From contig CAYUVA010000022.1 of NCBI GenBank assembly GCA_964448115.1, forward strand, positions 1-62,858: 62,858 nucleotides of DNA. Reading direction: 5' to 3'. Within the stretch, counting starts at the first letter, position 1, and each line of letters begins with the position of its first letter. The notes beneath the pieces were generated by a model. The model was not told the origin of the DNA and did not search any database. It worked only from the letters and a program-made list of their open reading frames with translations. This stretch comes from CAYUVA01 sp964448115 [NCBI: uncultured bacterium]. GTDB taxonomy: Bacteria > CAYUVA01. Positions 54,201 through 62,260 of the stretch are shown here, one piece after another. A program made the translations under genes and the position numbers.

Positions 54201-55902
54201 CTTGACGCCGACCAACACAGCTACGCCGAGCTGGACACCAAGCCAGACACCAACCAACACAGCTACCGATGTTCCTAGTACTACTCCCACAGCTACCGAA
54301 ACGCTAACGCCGAGCCTTACGCCGACGCTGACCTTGACCCCAACCGACACACCCACGCTGACGCCAACCACGACTGCGAGCACAACCCCGACTGGCACAG
54401 CGACCGCAACCACCATTCCGACCACGACTCCGAGCGCATCGCCAACCAGTACAGCCACCTATTCACCAACCAGCACCCCTTCGGGGACTCCCAGCCTGAC
54501 GCCAAGCAATACTCCCACCGATCTGCCCAGCATGACCCCTACCCAAAGCCCGACCAGCACTGCTACTCCGACCAGCACCCTTACTCAAAGCCCGACTACA
54601 ACTCCATCTGCAACCCCGAGCACCACGCCAACCAACACAATAACCAGGACTCCCAGCCGAACGCCGAGCCATACTCCAACCCTTACTTGTACATTCACGC
54701 CCACCATATCCCCCATCCCCTCCAGCACTCCGACCAACACGATGACGCTATATCCGACCCGCACCGAGACGCAGACGCCGACCCTGACGCCGACCATAAC
54801 CTCGACTCCCACCAACACGCCATCGACAACGCCTACCGATACAGCGACCGCCTCGCCGACCATGCTGCCAACATCTACTCCCACCGCCACTATGACCCCA
54901 TGCAGCGAGGTCGATATCTTCGAGCCTGATGATACCTGGGAACAGGCAAAGGATATCTTCTGCGATCAGGCTTTGCAGAGGCGCTATTTCTGCTACGAGG
55001 GTGATATCGACTGGGTGCGCTTCGAGGTCAGCCTGCACGCCACTTATGCCATCCGTTCCCTCAACCTTGGCTTGCTGGTCGATACATACTTCGAGCTATA
55101 TGACAGCAATCAGACAATGATAGCCAGCAACGATGATTACGATGTTAATTCAAGCGCATCGATGATCTCGCTGGAGGCAGTTGTCGAGTATCCCTCACCA
55201 TGGCGACTTCGTATAATAGAGGATAGCGACCCGCCTCTATGGGGACCGGGTGCCTTGTATGACTTGCAGCTCGTCTGCCTGACCGCCACCCCGACAGCAA
55301 CGCCTAGCCTAACCCCGACAATGACACCAAGCCCGACCTTCACCCCATCAAATACCCCCTCGCAGACAACGACCCCTACCATGACCCCATCGGTAACCGA
55401 TACGCCAACTATCAAACCGACCAGGACCCCGACCAAGACGCCAACCCCGACAGAAACGCCGATCCCAAGCTCAACGCCTACCATAACACCAACACCATCG
55501 GATACGCCGACCGTATCGCCGACCCCATCGCCTACCCCAACCCAAAGCGCAACCAGCACTCCATCACCTACCCCGACCCTGACGCCGGACGAGGTGCCTC
55601 GTTTCTCGGCAGGTGGCTACATGGATACTCGTTTAAGCAGCGCTGCTGGGGGCAATCTGAACATGCTGGCACTCACCTTAGCGCCAAAGTATGGAGTCAA
55701 GACTGTTGAGCTATACTTCATGGGCGAGCCAGTCGGTTTGTTTATGGACTACGGCGGACTATCGTTGAACATGCAGGTCTGGAATTTGTTTATCACGGTT
55801 GGAGGAGGAGCTGCGCCGGGAACATACCCGCTGGAGTTGATGGCGACCAACAGGCTTGGCACAGAGGGATTGCTCTGGCCTTACCTCAATGTAACCGAGT
55901 AA
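51274..55902 (+). CDS. Giant secreted beta-helix protein with Thr-Pro-Ser linkers, Fn3 and PPC domains and shared C-terminal module
   Basis: 1542 residues. Signal peptide 1-~26. Residues about 28-420 form a right-handed parallel beta-helix (repeats such as [41 protein letters not shown] and [13 protein letters not shown]). A fibronectin-III-like domain (about 430-525: [40 protein letters not shown]) follows. Residues 526-1208 are almost wholly Thr, Pro and Ser in TPS/TPT units. Then a PPC-like domain (about 1210-1335: [25 protein letters not shown]), a second Thr-Pro-Ser stretch (1336-1440) and the ~101-residue module ending [10 protein letters not shown]. Probably a cell-surface, perhaps heavily O-glycosylated, adhesin or polysaccharide-binding protein. 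Confidence 0.85.
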   Translation: MKRPKQPSSIFLLLTFCVLITPVSSSHSTTYHNSDITSSETWYRSGNPHIVTADISVVNILGITLTIEAGCDVQFTVASSLTVDDNCKLRAYGTESAPIRFTSNNSNPQPGDWEGIYHNWSDADGNYTYCIFEYAGNNAAALNAEDGAAIYMRNCEIRYCWNTNLSRGGMIYIANNSTLSIQWSSIHDNAVQSAPGGAIYTWASQTTVTNCDIYKNRVRNNSGGAIFVENCSPTITDCRIFDNNCTEVGGGIHLKADTSPWTAFSPTIKDNIIYRNYSIGNGGGIYIDGNFSAVLLRVTIAENKSDGNGGGIAYYGSRWNRIHINDCTIFANNPQGIYQAPESINIYYTNVISQAGYGIRGHPNSIRESNLYNNTTYEVYADNPPSVDAQYNYWGTSDAGTISGRTNNVNYDNYYSTARHQPPPPPPINLYPDCRHEKVVLSWDKVSASDILGYYVYYDTMTPGIFYPTYDGNDSLQGISPRDAGDVGKYSLTGLTNGRMYRLAVRAYDSSETGWYSEEVTAVPVTSTPTATPSMTPSSTPSSTPTSSPSSTPSSTPSSTPTDTATYTPSSTPSSTPTSTSTETPTSTPSNTPSRTPTSTSTPTEIPTSTPTATSTHSPTDTATLTPTVTSTFTPTMTPSNTPSSTPTSTLTLTPSSTPSQTPTLTPTVTDTPTHSPTGTPTTTPSSTSSSTPSSTPTATVSSTPTATETATPTYTSTAIPTSTPSLTPTSTPSATPTQTVTDTPSQTPTNTATTIPTETPTLTPTATSTPTSTPTATHTGMPSTTPTSTPSITPSLTPSATPTDTSTSLPSATPTATASATPTSTSTPTMLPTATPSATVTGTPSSTPSATPSATPSTTPTYTATSTATPSMTPSSTPSGTPTETPSSTPTLTPSATFTAIPTSTATEIPTSTPSDTPTATPTATETATPTSTATGTPTATGTGMPSWTPSNTPSLTPTATPSTTPTVIASATPTLTPTNTATPSWTPSQTPTNTATDVPSTTPTATETLTPSLTPTLTLTPTDTPTLTPTTTASTTPTGTATATTIPTTTPSASPTSTATYSPTSTPSGTPSLTPSNTPTDLPSMTPTQSPTSTATPTSTLTQSPTTTPSATPSTTPTNTITRTPSRTPSHTPTLTCTFTPTISPIPSSTPTNTMTLYPTRTETQTPTLTPTITSTPTNTPSTTPTDTATASPTMLPTSTPTATMTPCSEVDIFEPDDTWEQAKDIFCDQALQRRYFCYEGDIDWVRFEVSLHATYAIRSLNLGLLVDTYFELYDSNQTMIASNDDYDVNSSASMISLEAVVEYPSPWRLRIIEDSDPPLWGPGALYDLQLVCLTATPTATPSLTPTMTPSPTFTPSNTPSQTTTPTMTPSVTDTPTIKPTRTPTKTPTPTETPIPSSTPTITPTPSDTPTVSPTPSPTPTQSATSTPSPTPTLTPDEVPRFSAGGYMDTRLSSAAGGNLNMLALTLAPKYGVKTVELYFMGEPVGLFMDYGGLSLNMQVWNLFITVGGGAAPGTYPLELMATNRLGTEGLLWPYLNVTE
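52849..54899 (+). repeat. Low-complexity Thr-Pro-Ser coding tract
   Basis: About 2 kb of degenerate repeats of ACnCCn/AGCACn units with mixed codons, encoding about 683 residues of linker. Because the repeat lacks stops in antisense, false Val-Gly-rich ORFs appear on the other strand. Confidence 0.9.
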
Positions 55903-56034
55903 TAAAACTGGAAGTTGTCGGTTAATAGTTGAGTAACTACAAAGCCTGCCCCCAGGGAAGGCAGGGGCACTACCGCACGATCGAAGCAAAGAACCCTAAG
56001 GAAAAACTGTGTAAATGTGGAGGTATTTCCTTTA

Positions 56035-56865
56035 CTAATTAAAAGCACGCAAGAATTCGAGCAGACTAGACACCGTCTGATCAGGGGTTGAGGTCGCCGA
56101 GGCTACAAACAGACTCTCGATCCCTTGTATTTTATCTTTGTCGATGGTGTCCGCGCTCTGAATCAGAAACGAGCGGGGATTGTACCTTCGCGCAGTCCTC
56201 AGCAGGCTGTTTGCATTGGCACTGTTTGCCGAGCCTATGATAAGCACAGCATCGTTTTGTGGCGCATTGATCCTCAATTCATCTCTTCTCTTCTGTATCC
56301 AGGGGCACAGGCTTTGTATTACCAACACAGAGGCGAAACGGCTTTTAGCCTGCTTGATGAAGTGATCGAACTCTTCTGGCTCCAGCGAGGTTTGGGCAGC
56401 TATGGCAACCTTTTCTCCTTCAATATTGCTATGCTGCTCCATGGAGGTTATTGTATGGCAATCAGGGGAGAGCGATGACAAAGCCCGTATCTCCTCATGT
56501 CCCTCATCGCCTATTATTAGAACCGTCAAAGATTGTCGCAGCCTTGATAATATTTCATCCCTGATGTTTGTTATATGCGAGCAGGTGCAATCTATTATTC
56601 TGATTGCCCGCGCTTGTGCGTTTTCTTCCAGCCAGCGCGGTATTCCGTGCGCATTTGATATAAGAATGCTACCCCGGGGAACTTGCGTGATATCCTCGAT
56701 ACTTATAACCCTTGCTTTATCGAGCATGGCAAGAGCATCCTGGTTGTGCACAAGCTGGCAGTAGGCATAAACCTTCTCGCCTTGATTGGCAAGCTTAAGG
56801 GCAGTCTTCATGGCATGCTTTGCGCCGGGGCAAAAGCCAATGTTCCTGGCGATTGTAACCTTCAC
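56035..56865 (-). CDS. ispH: IspH-like 4-hydroxy-3-methylbut-2-enyl diphosphate reductase
   Basis: 276 residues, GTG start at 56863-56865. Last step of the MEP isoprenoid route, an iron-sulfur enzyme. Cluster ligands Cys12 (GFCPGA), Cys95 (DCTCS) and Cys187 (QSLCPW) are present; His40 (HN), His73 (AHG), His123 and catalytic Glu125 (EGHEEI), Thr159 (AAQTS) and the ANSAN and ATSTPD substrate loops also align. Divergence is notable: ATCP is CTCS and CxATxxRQ is CPWIQKRRD. It ends the efp-accB-accC run, 12 bases after accC. It could be a divergent paralogue. Confidence 0.8.
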   Translation of the reverse strand: MKVTIARNIGFCPGAKHAMKTALKLANQGEKVYAYCQLVHNQDALAMLDKARVISIEDITQVPRGSILISNAHGIPRWLEENAQARAIRIIDCTCSHITNIRDEILSRLRQSLTVLIIGDEGHEEIRALSSLSPDCHTITSMEQHSNIEGEKVAIAAQTSLEPEEFDHFIKQAKSRFASVLVIQSLCPWIQKRRDELRINAPQNDAVLIIGSANSANANSLLRTARRYNPRSFLIQSADTIDKDKIQGIESLFVASATSTPDQTVSSLLEFLRAFN

Positions 56866-56877
56866 TTCAAGCGATAC

Positions 56878-58242
56878 CTATATCAAGGCTTTTCGGCTCT
56901 TGTGGAAGCGGCGCAGGAAGGATGTTGAGCAGGTGCCATCCTGGAAGCGGTCGCTGTTGATTATTATCTTGTGCAGGGGAATGTTGGTGGCGATCCCACT
57001 GATCACGAACTCATCCAGTGCCCTATTGAGGCGTCGAATCGCCTCAGCCCGGTGGTTAGCGTGAATGATCAGTTTTGCGATCAGGCTGTCATAGTACGGC
57101 GTGATGCAATAACCCTCATAAGCTGCCGAATCGACCCTTGTGCCTACGCCGGACGGCTGTCTGTATTGGCTGATTGTGCCTAAACTGGGAGTCAGCTCAA
57201 AGGGGTGCTCGGCATAGATGCGGCACTCGATGCTGTGTCCGAAGCGAATAAGCTCTTGTTGGGAGGTGCTCAAAGGGTAGCCGGCTGCGATAAGGATCTG
57301 CTCCTTGACCAGGTTGACCCCGGTGATCATCTCGGTAACCGGGTGCTCCACCTGGATGCGAGGATTTATCTCCATGAAATAATAGTTTCCCTCAAAGTCA
57401 ACCAAAAACTCCATCGTAGCCAGGTTGACCAGTCGTATCGCCTCGGCAATGCGCAATGCATCGTTATGTAGCCTTTGTCTAACATCGACGGGGACGCTGC
57501 TTGCTGGGGCTTCCTCGATTATCTTCTGGTATTTTCGTTGTATGGAGCAGTCGCGCTCGAAGAGGTGGATGATGTTGCCATGCTTGTCAGCAGCGATCTG
57601 TACCTCGACATGCTTGGCGCGGGGCAGGTATTTCTCAAGGTAAAGATCCGCGTTGTTGAAATAGGCGCGAGCTTCGTTGGCTGCAAGCTCGAGATTATTG
57701 GATAACTCCGAGGGGTGATTGACGATGCGCATCCCCTTGCCCCCCCCACCGCCGACCGACTTGATCACCAGCGGGAAGCCTATTTGCTCTGCTGATTTAA
57801 TAGCCTCGCTTGCATCCTTTATCGGCTCGGTTGTTGCAGGAAGGACGGGCACATTCAGGGAGGCTACCATCTCCCTTGCCTTGAGCTTATCCCCTGCGCT
57901 GCGCAAGGTTTGAGGTGAAGGACCGATGAAGGTTATGCCCGCCTCCAGGCAGCTTTGTGCCAAAAATGGGTTCTCGGCTAGAAATCCGTATCCAGGGTGT
58001 ATGGCATCGACCTTTTTCTGCTCAGCGGCAGCCAAGATACTGGGGATGTTGAGGTAACTCGACTGGTTGAGCGCCGCTCCAATGCAGACCGCCTCCTTTG
58101 CCAGCTTGACATGCAATGCGTCCTTGTCAGCCTCGGAATAGACGGCAACGGTCCCGATGCCAAGCTCCTTGCAGGCGCGGATGACTCGAATGGCGATCTC
58201 CCCGCGGTTAGCGACTAATATCTTGTCGAATGGGAATTTCAA
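56878..58242 (-). CDS. accC: Acetyl-CoA carboxylase biotin carboxylase subunit
   Basis: 454 residues, full length. Carboxylates biotin on AccB using ATP and bicarbonate for malonyl-CoA synthesis. KILVANRGEIAIRVIRACKE at the start, GGGGKGMRIV (ATP lid), ERDCSIQRKYQKIIEEAPA, FMEINPRIQVEHPVTEMITG (catalytic Glu/Asn/Arg cluster) and SIECRIYAEHP are all present. The start appears to be TTG (58240-58242), as no ATG lies nearer to the conserved N-terminus. 38 bases after accB. Confidence 0.95.
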   Translation of the reverse strand: MKFPFDKILVANRGEIAIRVIRACKELGIGTVAVYSEADKDALHVKLAKEAVCIGAALNQSSYLNIPSILAAAEQKKVDAIHPGYGFLAENPFLAQSCLEAGITFIGPSPQTLRSAGDKLKAREMVASLNVPVLPATTEPIKDASEAIKSAEQIGFPLVIKSVGGGGGKGMRIVNHPSELSNNLELAANEARAYFNNADLYLEKYLPRAKHVEVQIAADKHGNIIHLFERDCSIQRKYQKIIEEAPASSVPVDVRQRLHNDALRIAEAIRLVNLATMEFLVDFEGNYYFMEINPRIQVEHPVTEMITGVNLVKEQILIAAGYPLSTSQQELIRFGHSIECRIYAEHPFELTPSLGTISQYRQPSGVGTRVDSAAYEGYCITPYYDSLIAKLIIHANHRAEAIRRLNRALDEFVISGIATNIPLHKIIINSDRFQDGTCSTSFLRRFHKSRKALI

Positions 58243-58280
58243 GGCGTCTGATATTACTCTACGAGTTCAAAGCCTACACC

Positions 58281-58715
58281 CTACTCATCGATCTCGATGA
58301 CGAAAAGCGGAGTTCCGTATTGCACCGGCTGTGCGTTTTCCACCATGATCTCGCGGATGTAACCGCGGTACTGGCTCTCGATCTCGTTCATCAGCTTGAG
58401 CGCCTCGATGATGCAAAGCACCTGTCCCTTCTCCACCAGGTCTCCCACCTTGACAAAAGGCTCTGAGTCTGGAGATGGCGCAGCGTAGAAGGTGCCGACC
58501 ATTGGCGCTTTGAAGGTGATCAGCCTCTTACCCGCATCAGATTGCTCAGCCAACGAACCTCCTGCTGGTGTAGAGCCAACAATGGGGGGCAGCTTGCGCA
58601 CAAGCCTTATGCGAAGGTCACCAGACTGGTACTCAAGCTCCACCAGATCCTCTTTTTCTGCAAACTTGGCGAGTCGCTTTAATAGTTCACCATCGAAATC
58701 TTTTTCTTTTGCCAT
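58281..58715 (-). CDS. accB: Biotin carboxyl carrier protein of acetyl-CoA carboxylase
   Basis: 144 residues. An N-terminal helix region, a Pro/Ala/Gly-rich linker, and the biotinyl domain (KAPMVGTFYAAPSPDSEPFV, then the biotin site). The site reads EALKLMNEI, so Lys107 is the biotinylated residue and Leu106 stands where the usual AMKM has Met. The thumb insertion expected of bacterial BCCP (AAPSPDSEPF) is present. ATG overlaps the efp stop (TGATG). Confidence 0.94.
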   Translation of the reverse strand: MAKEKDFDGELLKRLAKFAEKEDLVELEYQSGDLRIRLVRKLPPIVGSTPAGGSLAEQSDAGKRLITFKAPMVGTFYAAPSPDSEPFVKVGDLVEKGQVLCIIEALKLMNEIESQYRGYIREIMVENAQPVQYGTPLFVIEIDE

Positions 58716-59278
58716 CAGCTAACTCTCTCGATGTAGGTATCGCTCCTGGTATCTATCTTAACGATATCACCCTCGGATATGAACGGCGGGACTGTAACAA
58801 CCAGCCCTGTCTCAAGCGTGGCTGGCTTTCCCCCGCCCTGTGCCTGATCGGTCTTGCTCCCCGGCATGGTCTCGGAGACCCTAAGCTCCACAAATAAAGG
58901 TGGCTCGACCACTACCGGCTTATCATGGAAGAACATCACCTGCACCTGGACATTCTCCACCAAGTACTTGGCGCTTTCACCGATGACCTCCTCGGACAAC
59001 AGGATCTGCTCGTAGGTCTGGTTATCCATAAGGCAGAAAGCCTCGCCATCCTTATACAAGAATTGCATATTTTTCGTTTCGAGGTTAGCCAGCTCGATCT
59101 TCTCGCCAGCCTGGAACGTCTTGTCCATGACCGCGCCGGTGATTAGGTTTTTAAGTTTAGTCCTGACCACCGCGCCGCCTCGCCCCGGCTTCTTGTGATG
59201 CAGAAACTCAAGCACCATCCAGGGTTCACCATCTATTTCGATCTTGAGATTATTTCTGATATCCGCGGTAGTAGCCAT
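58715..59278 (-). CDS. efp: Elongation factor P
   Basis: 187 residues. Rescues ribosomes stalled at polyproline. KOW-like N-domain with the functional loop LHHKKPGRGGAVVRTKLKNL; the tip residue at 33 is Arg rather than the Lys modified by EpmA/B. Then two OB-like domains ending GDIVKIDTRSDTYIERV. AAGGAGAG precedes the ATG by five bases. First gene of efp-accB-accC-ispH. The supply of polyproline-rich surface proteins in this genome makes EF-P especially relevant; no modification enzyme is in the window. Confidence 0.95.
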   Translation of the reverse strand: MATTADIRNNLKIEIDGEPWMVLEFLHHKKPGRGGAVVRTKLKNLITGAVMDKTFQAGEKIELANLETKNMQFLYKDGEAFCLMDNQTYEQILLSEEVIGESAKYLVENVQVQVMFFHDKPVVVEPPLFVELRVSETMPGSKTDQAQGGGKPATLETGLVVTVPPFISEGDIVKIDTRSDTYIERVS

Positions 59279-59405
59279 TATTTCTCTCCTTACTATCTAT
59301 CATTCGTAGTTGACAGCCATCGGCAATCACAACTCAAGCATAGCATAACCTACAGATGCATTGAAAGATTGAAGCATAATTTCAGGACCTGGCGTAAAAA
59401 AATGC

Positions 59406-60275
59406 CTAGTCCAAGCCGGTATGAGGGAGCATGGCATTCAATGGAGGATCGATATTGATGGCGCCAAGATTGGGATCGTTCTTCTTGTCGTACAATGTAG
59501 CATGGATTTTCTCAAGATCATTGGTGCCCCACCAGTTGAAGATTACTATTACATCTTCATTCACGGTTGGTCCCAAGGCAAAGTTGTACTCCAGGTTGTC
59601 GTATATGTTGTTGCGCAGTATGGATGTATCCTCGTTGGAGCTTGATTTCTCCGCGTAGTACAATCCGATGCGGTTCTCGATGATCTTGTTGTAGGTAACA
59701 TTGCTCTTGCAGTCAATATATGCGATGCCATACCCGTTCTTGTTGATCTCGTTGTATTCCACCTGCAGCTTTGCGTTCTTGAAGTAGATGCCGTACTGGT
59801 TCTTGAAGATGCGGTTTCTTGCGATCTTTGCCTGGCAGTTTTCAGCATAGATCCCATAGATAGCCCCGCTGATCCTCGCATAGCCTATCTTGCTCTCGCG
59901 GCAGTTGTAAAGTATGATTCCCCCCCAGGTGCCCTCGGAATACTCCTCGCCTTCCTGTACATAAGGCTGGAATGTGATGGGAGCATTCAGCTCCCCGATA
60001 GCCATCAACCTTCCCTTGATAATAAGGTCTGTCTTAGCCGTCTCCGCATCTTCGGCAGTGAGATTCCTTTTCGATAGCGGAAGGAATTTGATCGTGGTTC
60101 CCGGCTCTATTATCAAGGTCGCCTGGGGGGCGACTATGATATCGCCGGTTACGATGATGGTCTTATTCCAGATAGTATCATATTCGATGACCTGGCTTTC
60201 AATAATAGTGCCCTCCTTGCATCCTGACGCAAAGATAACTATAAAAAGGGCGATTAAGAGCAACCTGCACCTCAT
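59406..60275 (-). CDS. Lipoprotein with parallel beta-helix fold
   Basis: 289 residues from ATG 60273-60275 (MRCRLLLIAL), chosen for AAGGAG eight bases upstream; the frame extends to 60305. Lipobox FASGC with Cys19. Then IVAPQATLIIEPGTTIKFLP, a start strand like those of large pectin-lyase-fold surface proteins, and repeats of about 22 residues (GAIYGIYAENCQAKIARNRI, NQYGIYFKNAKLQVEYNEIN, NGYGIAYIDCKSNVTYNKII) forming a right-handed beta-helix (NosD/CASH type). Probable carbohydrate binding or surface role. The same IxxGTTIxF opening occurs in the 1542-aa protein. Confidence 0.75.
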   Translation of the reverse strand: MRCRLLLIALFIVIFASGCKEGTIIESQVIEYDTIWNKTIIVTGDIIVAPQATLIIEPGTTIKFLPLSKRNLTAEDAETAKTDLIIKGRLMAIGELNAPITFQPYVQEGEEYSEGTWGGIILYNCRESKIGYARISGAIYGIYAENCQAKIARNRIFKNQYGIYFKNAKLQVEYNEINKNGYGIAYIDCKSNVTYNKIIENRIGLYYAEKSSSNEDTSILRNNIYDNLEYNFALGPTVNEDVIVIFNWWGTNDLEKIHATLYDKKNDPNLGAINIDPPLNAMLPHTGLD

Positions 60276-60392
60276 TCGCTTTTTCTCCTTACCGTTCATT
60301 TCCATTTTCGATGATTATAATGATATATTAAACTATTGCAAACCGAAGGGAGCATTTGCCCGGCTTAACCGAGCTAACTTGCTTAGGAGACA

Positions 60393-61259
60393 ATGGCTAT
60401 AATCGAGACTGCTAGAGCTGAGATCTTAAACCACTCGGCAGGGGGAAGCGCTGACCTGGCGGGGGTGAAACTATTCTTGCAGCATAGCGAGATTGTGCCT
60501 AAAGAGCCTGATACGAGGTTGCTTTGCGAGATCTTGAAGCACTTTTCAGTATTTCCTTATGAGAACATGACCAAGATCCTGAAACTGGAGGATAGAAAAT
60601 CGGTCCATGATCCCCGTCGATTGCCGCTTGAGATCATCGAAGATTACCTGGCAATGGGCACCGGTGGTACCTGCTATTCGTTGACCTACTTCCTGAAGGC
60701 TATCCTGGAGTACTGCGGGTTTACCTGTTATCCAGCCTCTGCCAATATGCCCTATGGTGAGGACATGCATTGCGCTCTAATAACGATAGTCGATGGATGC
60801 AAGTACCTTTGCGACCCTGGATACCTGCTGCGCGAACCGCTGCTGATACCGCATTCGGGAAGCCTTGTTTACAACACCGCGGTTAATCAACTAGTACTGC
60901 AAAGAGTTACCGCTACAAACGAGATAAGGCTCCATGTCATACGCAAGGGAATATCAAAACTAAGGTATGTATTGAAGGATGTACCCCTAGATGCTGCCGA
61001 GTTCGACAGGCTGTGGATGCGATCCTTCGATTTCAGGTTGATGAGCTCGCTGGTGATAACCAAGGGATGCCGGGATGGTCAGCTTTTCTTGCATAATCAG
61101 CGAATGCAGGTGATAACCGCCGAGTCGAGGAAGATTCAGAAGATAAAATCCAACTATGCATCGGTGATCGCCGAGTGGTTTCATCTACCTAAGCATCTTA
61201 TCGAAAGGGCAAGACAAGTGGTAGAGAGTAAAAAATCCCATGGACAGACAGGAGGATAA
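60393..61259 (+). CDS. Arylamine N-acetyltransferase-like cysteine enzyme
   Basis: 288 residues. The Cys-His-Asp triad of the NAT family is visible as Cys94 (GTGGTCYSLTYFLKAIL, in place of RGGxCxExN), His126 (GEDMHCALI) and Asp141 (KYLCDPGY). The N-terminal helical region (LLCEILKHFSVFPYENMTKI) fits the NAT start HxxxIPFEN-like pattern. Similarity is low outside the triad, so the acyl donor and acceptor are uncertain: arylamine detoxification, natural-product amide formation or a transglutaminase-like reaction are all possible. It ends three bases before the TPR lipoprotein gene. Confidence 0.7.
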   Translation: MAIIETARAEILNHSAGGSADLAGVKLFLQHSEIVPKEPDTRLLCEILKHFSVFPYENMTKILKLEDRKSVHDPRRLPLEIIEDYLAMGTGGTCYSLTYFLKAILEYCGFTCYPASANMPYGEDMHCALITIVDGCKYLCDPGYLLREPLLIPHSGSLVYNTAVNQLVLQRVTATNEIRLHVIRKGISKLRYVLKDVPLDAAEFDRLWMRSFDFRLMSSLVITKGCRDGQLFLHNQRMQVITAESRKIQKIKSNYASVIAEWFHLPKHLIERARQVVESKKSHGQTGG

Positions 61260-61261
61260 TC

Positions 61262-62260
61262 TTGATTACTAGATGCCGTGGATGGATAACTCAATCCTTT
61301 GTAATTATCATATTCGCAATGCTCTGTTTACATTGTGGCAAAAAGGATCCCTACCAGGGCATGACCGTGGAGGAGAAGAACATTGCACTTTTAAATGAAC
61401 GGATAGCCCAACTGGAGGAGATCCCCCAGCTCTTCGAGCAAGCCCTGAGATCATACTACGATGGTGATACGAACCGGGCGCTGAAGGTGCTCCAGGAGAT
61501 AAGGCAGCGCACCCACAACTACGCGCCAGCTAATCGTATCCTGGGGCATATATACCTTGTGCAAAAGGACTTCCCGGCTGCCGAACAAGTGCTTAACCAG
61601 GCCTCCTTCGCTGATAGACTTAAGTATCGCTTCGAGCTTATCGAGCTTAATCAGAAGCTGCTCAGGCTGACCAGAAAAGGACAGCAGCCGAGCATAGCTG
61701 ACTGCCGCCCGATACTTCTTGTCCTTGATGAGATCCTCAAGCTCAGCCCCTTCAACACCGAGGCATTGAAAACCCTGGAGCTAACCTACAAGATGACAGG
61801 GGAGATCGAACGCGATAAACTGCTCAATCTCGGCGCATCGTTCCCCTTCGAGCCTTATCGACAAGCGTATCAGGCATACCTGGAGGCTGGCTTGTATCCA
61901 GAGGCGATTTGCACATTGGAGAAGGTGGCTGCTGATCCGGCTGGAATCGCTGCATTCCAGGCTTCAAAGGATATTGACCAGGTGGATATATACTTCGAGC
62001 TTGGCGAATGTTACCTCGCCTGGGCTGAGATGTTGGAAGGGAAAAGGGGGGGTGCCAAAGGCGCATCGCAGCTTCTTCCTCGCTTCACGGCAAGGGATGC
62101 GCCGCTCAATTATATGCTAGCAGCGATCTGCTTCAAGCGCTCATTGAATTTGACCCCGGACAACAAGGAGACATATCGACGGCTTCTGACTGTCTATGAG
62201 CGTCTCGGTTACAAGGAGAAAAACATTACCAAGTACATCGACAAGGCAATGGGAGCCTAG
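61262..62260 (+). CDS. TPR-containing lipoprotein
   Basis: 332 residues. Start TTG 61262 behind a strong AGGAGG (61250-61255) that lies within the last codons of the previous gene. Lipobox CLHC with Cys25. Tetratricopeptide-like helices follow: LFEQALRSYYDGDTNRALKV, NRILGHIYLVQKDFPAAEQV, AYQAYLEAGLYPEAICTLEK and the final MLAAICFKRSLNLTPDNKET. These make protein-binding scaffolds, often in envelope assembly. Co-expression with the NAT-like enzyme is likely. Confidence 0.75.
   Translation: MITRCRGWITQSFVIIIFAMLCLHCGKKDPYQGMTVEEKNIALLNERIAQLEEIPQLFEQALRSYYDGDTNRALKVLQEIRQRTHNYAPANRILGHIYLVQKDFPAAEQVLNQASFADRLKYRFELIELNQKLLRLTRKGQQPSIADCRPILLVLDEILKLSPFNTEALKTLELTYKMTGEIERDKLLNLGASFPFEPYRQAYQAYLEAGLYPEAICTLEKVAADPAGIAAFQASKDIDQVDIYFELGECYLAWAEMLEGKRGGAKGASQLLPRFTARDAPLNYMLAAICFKRSLNLTPDNKETYRRLLTVYERLGYKEKNITKYIDKAMGA

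Noticed and set aside
52971-54458. Long minus-strand ORFs rich in Val-Gly (also 54585-54890 and 55137-55559)
   Set aside because: They are the antisense reading of the Thr-Pro-Ser repeat tract, which lacks stops in that frame; no ribosome sites, no fold, and the sense frame continues into folded domains on both sides.
52849-54899. CRISPR or tandem-repeat array
   Set aside because: The repetition is at codon level with variable units; there are no fixed repeats with unique spacers of constant length.
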